A DNA stretch of 51,388 nucleotides, taken from contig USHV01000021.1 in assembly GCA_900554695.1 (NCBI GenBank), forward strand, positions 1 to 51,388, written 5' to 3'. Origin of the DNA: an uncultured Prevotella sp. Its GTDB lineage: Bacteria; Bacteroidota; Bacteroidia; Bacteroidales; Bacteroidaceae. Positions 7,640 to 17,400 of this stretch are shown piece after piece; positions within the stretch are counted from its first letter, which is position 1, and each line of letters begins with the position of its first letter. The translations under genes and the position numbers were made by a program. The notes below the pieces were generated by a model. The model worked only from the letters and a program-made list of their open reading frames with translations, was not told the DNA's origin and searched no databases.

Positions 7640-9757
7640 TTATTTAGCGTTTATTTCCTTGAGCAGTCGGTCTGCGTGTCCCCAGCGGTCCATCATGAAC
7701 AGCACGTAGCGTATGTCAACGCCGATGCAGCGTGCCAGACGTGTGTCGAAGTGGATGTCGCTTGAGAGAGAATCCCAGTTGCCGTCGAATGCAAGTCCGA
7801 TGAGCTGACCCTTACCGTTGAACATAGGCGAGCCGCTGTTGCCGCCCGTGATGTCGTTGTTGGTGAGGAAGCAGAGCTGCATCTTGCCCGTGGTCTTGTC
7901 GGTGTAAGGACCGAAGTCGTTGCTTGAGAGCAGCTGTTTCATTATAGGCTCGGCAGCGTACTCTATGTTCTCGTCGGCACGGTTCATCTTCTCCACGATG
8001 CTCTCGGCTGTGGTGTAGTATCCTGAAGGCTTGCCTCCGAGCTCATATCCGCCCACCTGACCGTAGCTGAGACGCATTGTGAAGTTGGCGTCAGAGTAGT
8101 GGGGCAGGTCCTGTTCCATGCGCAGCTTGGCATCGCAGAGGTAGCGCTCCTGTATTGCTATGGAGTCGTCGAGCGGCTTTGTCATCTCTCCCAGCTTCTG
8201 AAGCAGGTCGATGAGGTCTATGCCATACTGCACGCCAAGGTCCTTCTTGTAGGATTTCTTGTTGAAGTAGATTTTCTCTCCCTTCTTCATTATCATAGAC
8301 TTGTCGTAGAGATAATCCACATATTTCTTATAGTCGCCTTTGAACTTGCCGTTGATGGTCTTGTAGAAGTCAGGCAGCTGCGAAGCGTCCACCTGCTCGG
8401 CGTAGTTCTTGAGCAGGGCGGCCATCACTTCCTTGTCGAGAGCCTCGTCCCATTCGTCGCTGTTGTCGGCGAATTCCACATACTGTTTCTTAGGATTGTC
8501 CTTCGGACCTTTCACTTCCATGCCGTAAGAAAGTCTGATGGCACGTGTGGTGAATTCGTTTGTACGGCCGAAAGTCTCGCTGAAGAGAGTGAGCGTGCGG
8601 GCGAGATTGAAGCGCTTTTTGTAGAGCTCGGCCATCTTGTCGAAGTCGAGCTTGCCTTTGAGCAGGCCCGTCTGGTCCTGATACTGGCGTATGCGCTTCT
8701 CGTAGGCTTCCTTCTGCTGTATGATGCCGATGCTGTCGATGCACTTGTTCATACCCATGGAGTTCTTCCAGTAGTTGGAGCTCTGGGCGAACTTTGAGTC
8801 ATACTTGATGCGTACGGCCTCGTCGGCGCGCATGTGGCGGAGCATTATTTCCTGCTTGATGCCGCGCACCTGTACACGCGGAGTGTTCTGGGCGTCGCGC
8901 ATCTCGCGTATGCCGTAGGATGAGAGATAGCGCTCGGTAGAACCCGGATAGCCCATGGTCATGGCGAAGTCGCCGTCCTTATATCCGTCGAGCGACACCT
9001 GAGCCCAGTGCTCTGGATGATAAGGCACGTTGTCCTTTGAGTAAGGAGCCGGACCGTTGGTCTTCGGGTCGGCGTAGATGCGGAACACAGAGAAGTCGCA
9101 GGTCTGGCGCGGCCACATCCAGTTGTCGGTCTCGCCACCGAACTTACCCATAGACTTCGGTATGGTGAACACCAGTCGAAGGTCGGTGAAGTCGCGGTAT
9201 GTTGTGACGTAATATTTGTTTCCTTCGTAGAAAGGTTTGAGCTCCACGCGCAGCGTACTGTCGTTGGCCTTCACTTCTTTTGACATTGCGTTCTCGAGCG
9301 AATCGAGCAGATGCTCCTGGCTGCTGATGCTCATCTCCTGTATTCCGAGGCTGTTCACATAGTCGGTGATGTCTTTCTGATCGACCATGAAGCTCACGAA
9401 CATGTCCTCGTTTGGCAGTTCCTCCTCATAGCTCTTGGCATAGAAGCCGTTGAGCATGTAGTCGTGCTCCACCGTTGAGTGGCTGCGTATTGCCTCGAAT
9501 CCGCAGTGGTGGTTGGTGAATACCAGTCCGTCGGGCGATACAACCACGCCTGAGCAGTAGCCGGAGAAGTTCACCACGGCGTTCTTTATGGCGTTGTCTG
9601 CCGAATAGAGACCCTCATACGGCAAGGCGAAGCCGTAGCTCTGCATCTGTGCGAATACAGGCTGTGGCAAGTCGAAAAGTGTCCACATGCCTTCGTCGGC
9701 GTGTGCGGCTGTTCCTGTAGCGAGGAGAGCCGATAATAATAAAGTCTTGATTTTCAT
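7640..9757 (-). CDS. S46 family dipeptidyl-peptidase, DPP7-like
   Basis: 705 residues, the usual length for S46 enzymes, with a signal peptide (1-20). The catalytic histidine lies in TNHHCG (H84) and the catalytic serine in GGNSGSP (S641). The family removes dipeptides from the N-terminus of oligopeptides in the periplasm and feeds amino-acid-fermenting Bacteroidales. The residue 18 positions behind the catalytic serine is Gly659 (AFDGNW). In this family Gly at that place goes with hydrophobic P1 preference (DPP7) and Arg with acidic P1 (DPP11). The DPP7 call is therefore an inference from one residue. It is a single-gene unit closed by the hairpin at 7602-7632. Its job fits the C10 peptidase in the same window, since that enzyme would supply peptides. 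Confidence 0.93.
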   Translation of the reverse strand: MKIKTLLLSALLATGTAAHADEGMWTLFDLPQPVFAQMQSYGFALPYEGLYSADNAIKNAVVNFSGYCSGVVVSPDGLVFTNHHCGFEAIRSHSTVEHDYMLNGFYAKSYEEELPNEDMFVSFMVDQKDITDYVNSLGIQEMSISSQEHLLDSLENAMSKEVKANDSTLRVELKPFYEGNKYYVTTYRDFTDLRLVFTIPKSMGKFGGETDNWMWPRQTCDFSVFRIYADPKTNGPAPYSKDNVPYHPEHWAQVSLDGYKDGDFAMTMGYPGSTERYLSSYGIREMRDAQNTPRVQVRGIKQEIMLRHMRADEAVRIKYDSKFAQSSNYWKNSMGMNKCIDSIGIIQQKEAYEKRIRQYQDQTGLLKGKLDFDKMAELYKKRFNLARTLTLFSETFGRTNEFTTRAIRLSYGMEVKGPKDNPKKQYVEFADNSDEWDEALDKEVMAALLKNYAEQVDASQLPDFYKTINGKFKGDYKKYVDYLYDKSMIMKKGEKIYFNKKSYKKDLGVQYGIDLIDLLQKLGEMTKPLDDSIAIQERYLCDAKLRMEQDLPHYSDANFTMRLSYGQVGGYELGGKPSGYYTTAESIVEKMNRADENIEYAAEPIMKQLLSSNDFGPYTDKTTGKMQLCFLTNNDITGGNSGSPMFNGKGQLIGLAFDGNWDSLSSDIHFDTRLARCIGVDIRYVLFMMDRWGHADRLLKEINAK

Positions 9758-9837
9758 AAATGTAGATGTTTATTATGATTGTTGTTTGTCTTTTTTGTGT
9801 GGTGGACCGCATCTGCGCGGGATGACGGCCCGGCCGT

Positions 9838-11340
9838 TTATTTCTTTCTGAAGTACTTACCCACTACCGGAAGGCTTGAGAGTGGGAAGTCGCGTTTCAC
9901 TATCATCGCCATGAACAGCAGTATGAGCAGGGTGTTGACAGACAGGGCTGCCCATACGGGAAGGTCGGCGTTGGCGAACCGCATTGCCGCGAACATGACC
10001 AGCGCTACGCCGACATAGAGCATAATTTCCTTCACCGGATAATTGATGGGATAGTGTCTCTGTCCAACGAAGTAGGAAAGAAGCATTGCCGTGCCGTAGC
10101 CGGCGAATCCTCCCCAGGCGCATGCCATGTAGCCGTAGCGCGGCACGAAGATTACGTTTACGAGTATCAGCACCAGGCAACCAACGCCCGAGAACCACGC
10201 GCCCCAGATGGTCTTGTCGATGAGCTTGTACCAGAACGACAGGTTGAAGTAAACGCCCATCATTATCTCGGCAGCCATGACGATAGGCACTACCTTGAGT
10301 CCGCTCCAGTAGTCGCGGCCGATGAGGTGGCGCAGGATGTCCATGTAGCCAATCACGACGAGGAATGCCAGCAGCGTGAAGATGACAAAATATTTCATGG
10401 CTTTGGCGTAGGTCTCGCGGTTGTCCTTGTCTTTCGACTTGCCGAAGACGAACGGCTCGTAGGCGTAGCGGAACGCCTGGGTTATCATTGCCATTATCAT
10501 GGCTATCTTGCTCGCCGCACCGTAGATGCCGAGCTGGGCGTGGGCGTCAGCATTCTTGTATATGTATGGGAAAAGAATCTTGTCGGCTGTCTGGTTCAGA
10601 ATGCCCGCGATGCCGAGCACAAGGATAGGCCAGCTGTATGAAAGCATGCATCGCAGCAGTGCGCGGTCGAGCACATAGCGGAAGCCGGTGAGCTCTTTCA
10701 CCAGGCAGAACATGAGCGACGCGGAGCAGAACAGATTGATGTAGAACACGTAGCCCACGCCAACCTCAGGACTGTAGATCTTTCCAACGAGTGAGTCGGC
10801 GCCGCCGTTCTCATAGAGAGCGGGCAGAAGGAGGAAGAACACGAGGTTGAGTGCTATGGTGAGCACGATGTTGAACAGCTTCAGTGCCGCGAACTTCACC
10901 GGACGCTTCTTGTAGCGCAGATAGGCGAAGGGTATGCACTGGAAGGCGTCGAGAGCCACGGCGATGGCCATGACCCATACATACGACGGGTGGGCGGCAT
11001 AGCCCATGGCACCGGATATGGGGCCTATGAACGTCAGGACAATCACGACGAACAGCAGTGATGTGAATCCCACGGCCGTCAGAGTTGTGGAATATACCTT
11101 CTTCGGGTCCTCGCCCTCCTTGTTGGCGAAGCGGAAGAAAGTGGTCTCCATTCCGTAGGTCAGGATGACGAGCAGCAGTGCCGTGTAGGCATATACGTTT
11201 GTTATTACTCCGTAGCCGCCGCTTGCCGCCGACAGCTTGGCCGTATAGAGCGGCACGAGCAGATAGTTGAGAAAACGTCCTACGATGCTGCTCAGTCCGT
11301 AGATAGCAGTATCCTTTGCAAGAGAAGATAATCCAGCCAT
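9838..11340 (-). CDS. Polysaccharide/lipid-linked oligosaccharide flippase (MATE-like, Wzx type)
   Basis: 500 residues, almost wholly hydrophobic, with about 14 predicted membrane helices; the start MAGLSSLAKDTAIYGLSSIVGRF and the charged cytoplasmic end (FRKK) fit the polysaccharide-biosynthesis flippase superfamily. Such proteins turn lipid-linked sugars across the inner membrane for O-antigen, capsule or exopolysaccharide. There is no glycosyltransferase beside it, so it is not inside a capsule cluster here and its substrate cannot be inferred. The next gene upstream on the strand is the four-helix-bundle gene, 223 bp away across a repeat-rich gap. Confidence 0.85.
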   Translation of the reverse strand: MAGLSSLAKDTAIYGLSSIVGRFLNYLLVPLYTAKLSAASGGYGVITNVYAYTALLLVILTYGMETTFFRFANKEGEDPKKVYSTTLTAVGFTSLLFVVIVLTFIGPISGAMGYAAHPSYVWVMAIAVALDAFQCIPFAYLRYKKRPVKFAALKLFNIVLTIALNLVFFLLLPALYENGGADSLVGKIYSPEVGVGYVFYINLFCSASLMFCLVKELTGFRYVLDRALLRCMLSYSWPILVLGIAGILNQTADKILFPYIYKNADAHAQLGIYGAASKIAMIMAMITQAFRYAYEPFVFGKSKDKDNRETYAKAMKYFVIFTLLAFLVVIGYMDILRHLIGRDYWSGLKVVPIVMAAEIMMGVYFNLSFWYKLIDKTIWGAWFSGVGCLVLILVNVIFVPRYGYMACAWGGFAGYGTAMLLSYFVGQRHYPINYPVKEIMLYVGVALVMFAAMRFANADLPVWAALSVNTLLILLFMAMIVKRDFPLSSLPVVGKYFRKK

Positions 11341-11348
11341 AGTCTTAA

Positions 11349-11563
11349 ATGTAAAAAGGTAAAATGGTAAAAAGGTAAAGCATGGGAGACAATACGTGTA
11401 TCTGTATGGGAATACTTATGTGGATGAGTGATAAAGATGATATACATATATTAGAGCACAGGGGTGTCTGTATGGCATTTATGTATCTTTATCATATTAT
11501 TTTTATACATCCTTATGAATTATTTTCGTACATCCTTATGACACACTTATATGTCTTTATGAA
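11349..11563. repeat. A/T-rich gap with short direct repeats
   Basis: At 11349-11376 the stretch holds three direct copies of AAAAGGTAAA-like words. Further on, TACATCCTTATGA-like 12-13-mers recur at about 11482, 11506, 11529 and 11551, a spacing of 22-24 bp. The GGTAAA words recur inverted at 12155-12192, on the far side of the four-helix-bundle gene. No gene is seen in the gap. Confidence 0.6.
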
Positions 11564-11935
11564 TTACTTTTTATCGCATTTATCCTTTAATTTATTAATT
11601 ATGTTTATTAATGTTCCTATTATTATGTTCACATCATTCAGCAATGATTCGTAAGCCTTGGCGGTGATGAAACCGGCCTCGTGTAGAAGCTCAAGCCAGT
11701 AGCGTGTCTCGCCGGCCTCTTTCAATGCTATTTTCAGTTTGTTTATATAGTCAGCCTCACTTTGCGCAAACACACTTTCGGCCACATTTGCGCCGATGCT
11801 TGTTCCGCTCCGGTATATCTGTCGAGACATGATCTGCTCGTGTTGGCTGTCGCGCAAGAACACACAAAGGCGTATAATCCTCAGTGCGAATTTCTTGCAT
11901 AACTTATATATCGTGTTCTCTTTGTCGCCAGCCAT
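11564..11935 (-). CDS. Four-helix-bundle protein (23S rRNA intervening-sequence-protein family)
   Basis: 123 residues, all helical. The phrase SRQIYRSGTSIGANVAES followed by a glutamate/lysine-rich helix and GETRYWLELL is the hallmark of the four-helix-bundle family found both as intervening sequences in 23S rRNA and as free genes in Bacteroidetes. The family forms pentameric bundles in known structures; its function is unknown. Length is normal (115-125). The start at 11935 (MAGDKENTIYKL) is the only good one. The gene is framed by a long purine tract upstream and repeat-rich DNA downstream, unlike its neighbours. Confidence 0.9.
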   Translation of the reverse strand: MAGDKENTIYKLCKKFALRIIRLCVFLRDSQHEQIMSRQIYRSGTSIGANVAESVFAQSEADYINKLKIALKEAGETRYWLELLHEAGFITAKAYESLLNDVNIIIGTLINIINKLKDKCDKK

Positions 11936-11939
11936 AAGC

Positions 11940-12189
11940 CCTTCCGCCTCTCTTTTTATTTCTTTATCGTTTTATTCTCTCCCTTTTTTTATTTCAATCT
12001 CTCCTTTTTCCTTCTCTCTATTCCCTTCTTTCCCGTTTCAATCACTTCCATTTCCCCGTCCATCTTCCATCCTTTCCCGTTTTAATTTCTTCTGCTTCCC
12101 CGTCCTTTTTTATTCTTCCTCTTTTAATATGTTCTTCTTCCTGCTCCTAATTTACCTTTTTTACCTTTTTAATTTTTACCTTTTTACCT
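11940..12189. repeat. Long polypyrimidine/polypurine tract
   Basis: Over 250 bp the plus strand is almost only C and T, broken by scattered A and G. Inside it a diverged 44-bp tandem duplication can be seen: CTTTCCCGTTT at about 12028 and again at about 12072, each followed about 22 bp later by CTTCCCCGTCC-like sequence. The end (12155-12192) consists of TTTACCTTTT words, the inverted form of the words at 11349-11376. In the minus-strand transcript the tract would be a purine-rich leader for the four-helix-bundle gene. Confidence 0.8.
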
Positions 12190-13419
12190 TTAAAAGAACA
12201 TGTAGCACACAGCTATCGCCGCTATGATTCCTGCAAGGTCGGCAAGCAATCCGCAGGCTACGGCGTGGCGGGTGTAGCGTATTCCCACGCTACCGAAATA
12301 GACGGCGAGGATGTAGAACGTAGTGTCTGTGGAGCCTTGGAATACACAGCTCAGACGACCTACGAACGAGTCGGCGCCGTAGGTGGACATGGCATCGACC
12401 ATCATTCCGCGTGCTCCGCTGCCCGAGAGAGGTTTCATGATGGCGGTTGGCAGCGCGCCTACGAAGTCGGAGTTGCCTCCGCACGCCTCCACAATCCAGC
12501 GTATGCCGTTTATGAGCACGTCCATCGCTCCCGAGGCACGGAACACTCCGATGGCCACGAGCATGGCGATGAGGTATGGAATGATGCGCACGGCGGTGGA
12601 GAAACCTTCCTTCGCGCCCTCGATGAAGGCGTCATATACGTTCACTTTCTTCCTGACGCCCGCCAGAATGAACACGATGATGATGAGAAACAGCAGGATG
12701 TTTGCCACCGATGTGCTCACAGTGCCCATCGTTTCCTTGTCCATGCTGCCGAAACCCCATATTATCGCCGCCACGGCGACGCACATGCCGCCGAGCGTCA
12801 GTATCATGGTGCGGTTGAGCAGATTGATGCGCTGATAGAGCGATGTGGCTATGATGCCGGCCATGGTCGAGCAGAAGGTGGCGAGCAACAGCGGAACGAA
12901 CACGTCGGTGGGCTGCGCGGCGCCCATCTGTGCGCGGTAAACCATGATGGACACGGGAATTATGGTCAGTCCCGACGTGTTGAGCACGAGGAACATGATC
13001 ATAGGGTTGGTGGCGGTGTCCTTGCGCTTGTTGAGCGTCTGGAGCTGCTCCATGGCTTTTAGTCCGAGCGGTGTGGCTGCGTTGTCGAGGCCCAGCATGT
13101 TGGCGGCAATGTTCATGAAGATAGATCCTGTCGCTGGATGACCCTTGGGGATGTCGGGAAACAGGCGTGTGAACACCGGCGAGAGCACGCGCGCCAGAGC
13201 GTTTACCACTCCTCCGCGCTCACCTATCTTCATTATGCCGAGCCACAGCGAGAGCACTCCTGTGAGTCCGAGCGATATCTCGAACGCCGTTTTCGACGTC
13301 TCGAATGTAGAATTCATTATTGCGGGAAAAACCTCGGTGTCGCCCATGAATACCAGGCGCACCACTGCTATGACGAAGGCTATTGCGAAAAAAGCTATCC
13401 AGATGTAGTTGAGAACCAT
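12190..13419 (-). CDS. Fused SpmA-SpmB (nucleoside-recognition/Gate domain) membrane protein
   Basis: 409 residues. Residues about 1-190 resemble SpmA (GHPATGSIFMNIAANMLGLDNAATPLG) and about 225-409 resemble SpmB (FSTAVRIIPYLIAMLVAIGVF, LPTAIMKPLSGSGARG, VFQGSTDTTFYILAVYFG). In spore formers the two are separate; in Bacteroidetes one fused protein is usual. Despite the name, no spore role is expected here; the Gate domains suggest transport of a small solute across the inner membrane. Eight or more hydrophobic segments can be seen. The stop codon directly borders the polypyrimidine tract. A promoter-like TAAATTTG box lies 175 bp upstream. Confidence 0.9.
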   Translation of the reverse strand: MVLNYIWIAFFAIAFVIAVVRLVFMGDTEVFPAIMNSTFETSKTAFEISLGLTGVLSLWLGIMKIGERGGVVNALARVLSPVFTRLFPDIPKGHPATGSIFMNIAANMLGLDNAATPLGLKAMEQLQTLNKRKDTATNPMIMFLVLNTSGLTIIPVSIMVYRAQMGAAQPTDVFVPLLLATFCSTMAGIIATSLYQRINLLNRTMILTLGGMCVAVAAIIWGFGSMDKETMGTVSTSVANILLFLIIIVFILAGVRKKVNVYDAFIEGAKEGFSTAVRIIPYLIAMLVAIGVFRASGAMDVLINGIRWIVEACGGNSDFVGALPTAIMKPLSGSGARGMMVDAMSTYGADSFVGRLSCVFQGSTDTTFYILAVYFGSVGIRYTRHAVACGLLADLAGIIAAIAVCYMFF

Positions 13420-13593
13420 GTGGTTAAGAATGTGTGTGACGTGTCACGTTGTTGGTTTGTTGTGATGTTCCGGCGCGGTGAGCCGCTCACATGCGGGCGT
13501 CAATGTGTGCACGCTCCGTTTGCGGTGTGCCGTCGGATATGTTCATCCTGTGCAATTATATGTACACATACATATATATGTGCTTGCAGAATG

Positions 13594-13624
13594 CAAATTT
13601 ATTAATTAGTTTGCAAAATGCGAA
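13594..13624 (-). promoter_or_regulatory. Possible promoter for the SpmA-SpmB gene
   Basis: On the minus strand TAAATTTG (13601-13594) matches the -7 consensus; 20 bp further up the sequence is TTTC instead of TTTG, one mismatch. The leader would be about 165 bases. Confidence 0.45.
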
Positions 13625-13739
13625 ATAAATCGGGTTAATTATCATATTTGTGCTTCATAAGACGGTGCCGGCGGTGGAATTGTGACGTTTCCGGCGCTGT
13701 GGCACGAATGTTGCCTGTGGCGGGAAAACGTATATTCAT

Positions 13740-14120
13740 GCAAGAACAAAAGTAAAAAGTTTTGACAAAATATTTTTTCAAAATAGAAAAACGTCCGTTC
13801 TGAAAGAGGCTTTATCGGCTGACGGCAGGAGCGGAAAAATGTCGTCGTGTGGCCGGAAAATCAGACGTCTGTTGCGAAATAGCCTTAATCGGACTGCGGA
13901 AAAGCCCATATCACGCATCGAAAAAGGCTTTATCACACCCTGATATGGGCTCTTTCGGAGCATGAAAAAGGCTCTTTCGCAACGCTTGAAAATGTCTTTC
14001 GCATGGTGGTTGAGTGTAAACCTCTGACCGACAGACACTTGCGCAAAGTCTCCAAAACTCGCGTATTTGCGGCCGAAAGTCCGCTTGCTCGATTTTACGG
14101 GCGCTATGACGAGTTGACGA
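13740..14120 (-). repeat. Composite intergenic element, copy B (inverted)
   Basis: Order is reversed relative to copy A: tail (13752-13795, with TTTTGACAAAATATTTTTTC), array (13801-14003), cap (14053-14115, with AAACTCGCGTATTTGC and GAAAGTCCGC). The array shows at least six units such as CGAAAAAGGCTTTATCAC and TGATATGGGCTCTTTCGG, with short linkers between them. AGAGGTTTACA between array and cap is also shared with copy A. It lies between two divergent genes. The 310 bases after it (14121-14430) are A/T-rich leader of the GLUG gene with no gene and no clear promoter box. Confidence 0.75.
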
Positions 14121-14430
14121 TGTATATTTATTCATTTCCTATATGGCTTTTGTATAAATATGCAATTCCCTTTCTTGACCGTTTGGGATTAAATTAAATA
14201 ACCAAAAAAATTTTTATAAAAAAACAATATTTTATTTTAATTAATCGAAGTTCAGTTGTTATCTCTTATAAAAAGGACCGTGTTTGTATATCGATAGCTT
14301 ATTTTGCTTTCTGTAGTCCATATAGGTCTGAATCCCAGATCGTATTATACAGAACAAATATAAATACAGTGAATGGATGAGAATTGTAAATTACTGAATA
14401 CTTTTTAACTTAACTCAAAACTTATAATTT

Positions 14431-17400
14431 ATGAAAAATTCAGACATTCTACGAAAGTGTTCGGCCATAGGGCTGATGCTGGCGGTTTCTGTGTCGGGGT
14501 TTGCGCAAACCACAATTACCGACGAGGCAGGGCTGAAGGCAATAGCTAATGACCTATCCGGAAAGTATGTCTTGGCAAACGACATCAGCCTTAGCGGCGA
14601 GTGGACGCCATTGGGTACGGAGGACGAACCTTTCACCGGAACGCTCGATGGCGCGGGCCACACCATCAAGGGGCTGAGCATCACGTCGGGTGCGGACAAT
14701 GTGGGTTTCTTCGGATTCACCGAAGGTGCCACAGTGAAGAACGTTCGTTTCACTGGTGCGAAAGTGCTGGGAAACAAACAGGTGGGAATCTTAGCCGGTC
14801 AGGCCATAAGCAGCAACATCGAGACAGTGTTTACGGCCGGATATCTTACCGGTTATGACCATGTGGGTGGTATCGTCGGCGACGCACGCGGTGATGCAAA
14901 CTCAGACCAGATGACCTATATTACAAACTGTATGTCAACGGCAGGCGCGTTTGGTACCACTTATCAGGCTGGAACCATTGCCGGATGGACAAACGCAGGT
15001 GTTTTTACCAACAACATCGCTTATGGTGCTGCAACGGCACCTTCAGGTGGAGCCGGAGCGATTACAGGTATGCTCGACAACGACGGTATTGCAAGCTACG
15101 TATCGAACGTGTCGGCTGTCGCATTCCTTACGGGTGCTAACAACCGCACACACGCCATCAATGCATGGAAGAACGGAAGTGGATGTGTGTATGGAGACGT
15201 TACGGACAACCTCGCTTCTGACAAGACCATTTACACCGTCGGCGGTGCAGTGGTTACGGCAGACCAGCTGGCTGACGACGCCAACAACGAGGGTGTGCAG
15301 GGTACTGTCGTGAGCGATGCCGACCTGATGAAGGCCGAGACCTATCAGAACATCGGCTTCGACGGCTCGGTGTGGAACCTGACCACAGGCACTTATCCTG
15401 TGCTCCAGGGCATGACACTGCCTATCGACGGTGACGCAATCCGCGTGAACGAGCTTCCTGACAAGTGTGTCCTGGCACAGCAGTTTGAGACAGGTGCTCT
15501 CTCTGCACTGGGACGTACGGTGACCATAACGAGCTCTAACCCGTCGGTGGTTCAGGTGGAAGGCACCGTGCTGAAGTTCCTGACAACTGGTAACTCAACG
15601 GTTACGCTCTCTACAACAGGCGACAGCTTCTGCAACGGAGCCACCATCACGCTTGACATCACCGTGACCGACATCAACTACGCCCTCACCACTCCGGAGG
15701 ATCTCATGAACATGAGCTATAACCTTGCGGGCGACTTCACGCTCGAGAACGACATCGACATGAGCGGTTATGACTGGAAACCGGTGGGCGAGTTCACCGG
15801 TACGTTCGACGGTAAGGGACACTTCATCAAGAACATATCGTTCGACAACGCCGACCAGGGTGAGGTTGCAATATTCTCTACGACAAGAAACGCACAGATA
15901 AGAAACCTCGGCGTGATGAACGCCAACTTCGTGGGCAACGCCAATGTAGCGGCTATCGTGGGACGCGCTTACGGTGGTGTGATTGAGAACTGTGCCGTTC
16001 TGGGCTCTTATATAGAGGGACGCGACCACGTGGCAAGCATCGCGGGCGACGTGAACAAGAACGATGCCGACGAGGGAGCCATAGTACGCAACTGTCTGTC
16101 TGACTCCCGCATAAGCTCGCGCAGCTATCAGGCAGGAGGTATGGTGGGCACAATCGTCACCGGAACAGTGGAGAAATGTCTCTTCTCAGGAACGGTGGAC
16201 TGCGCCGGAAATGCTACAGGTATGGTATCGCTCATCGATGACGATGCTCTGCCGTCATACATACGCAACAATATGATAGCCCCGTCACATCTCTACGGTA
16301 CTGTGTCGCGTGTTGTGGCAACTGCCGGACGTACGGCTAATCTGGAAAACAACTACGCTCTCGAAAGTTCGTTCTGCGGCTCTTCGGCAGCCAATGCAGG
16401 CCCGATGGAGAACGAGAACGACGCTACAAGCATACACGGAGCCAACGTGGCTGACGCCGACGCGAGAACGCAGAACTTCTATGAGAACACTCTGGGATGG
16501 GATTTCCAGAACATCTGGAAGTTCCTCGAGGGCGCCGAAGGAAAGATGTATCCGGTGCTGAAGTGGATGAATGCTCCGCTGCCTTCTGTCATCTACGACA
16601 TGCCTCAGAACAAGTCGATACTCTATGTAAGCGGAATGGAGTTCATCGACCTGGCTTGCATACACGGCTCTTTGGGTCAGACTCTTGACATACAGATAGT
16701 AGAGGGCGGCGACATAGCATGCATCTATCAGGACGACCTCTATGCAGGCGACGAGAACGCACAGTTCGTCGGACGCGGCGATGTGGTATTGAAGGTTACT
16801 CCTACTCCCGACGTGGCAGACAAACTGACTATGTCCGGCAGCGACTCCTTCTCTGTATACATCGGTAGAGAGGGCGACCTCACACCGATATCGACGGCTC
16901 AGGAGTTCATCGACATCAACAAGAACCTCGCCGGCGACTATGAGCTCACTCAGGACATCGACCTCACGGGTGTCGACTTCCCGGGCATCGGTGTCAGCGG
17001 CGAATCGTTTACCGGTTCTATCAACGGTAACGGCCACAAGGTGATCGGCGCACGTGTAAGCTTCTCAAGCGGAAGCGATGTAGGTGTGTTCGGTAAGACC
17101 AACGGCGCTACAATCAAGAATATCGCATTCGTTGATTACGTTGTATCTGCTTCTGCATGTAACCATGTAGGTCTTGTAGGTTCAGCTTCTGTAACGACAT
17201 TCGATCAGGTGGCAGCCGTAGGTACTGTAAGCGGTGACGACCACGTGGCTCTGTTCGCCGGCGACGGCAACGGTTCTACAGTTACAAACTGCTATGTTGA
17301 CGGTACTGTAACAGGACGCAGCCAGGTAGGCGGATTCTTCGGATGTACGCTCGAAAGCGGTGCCAACATATCCAACAGCTACTTCAACGGACAGGCAACA

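Noticed and set aside
13778..14135. Two small minus-strand proteins
   Set aside because: They only translate the array and cap of copy B; repeated peptide phrases mirror the 22-bp units.
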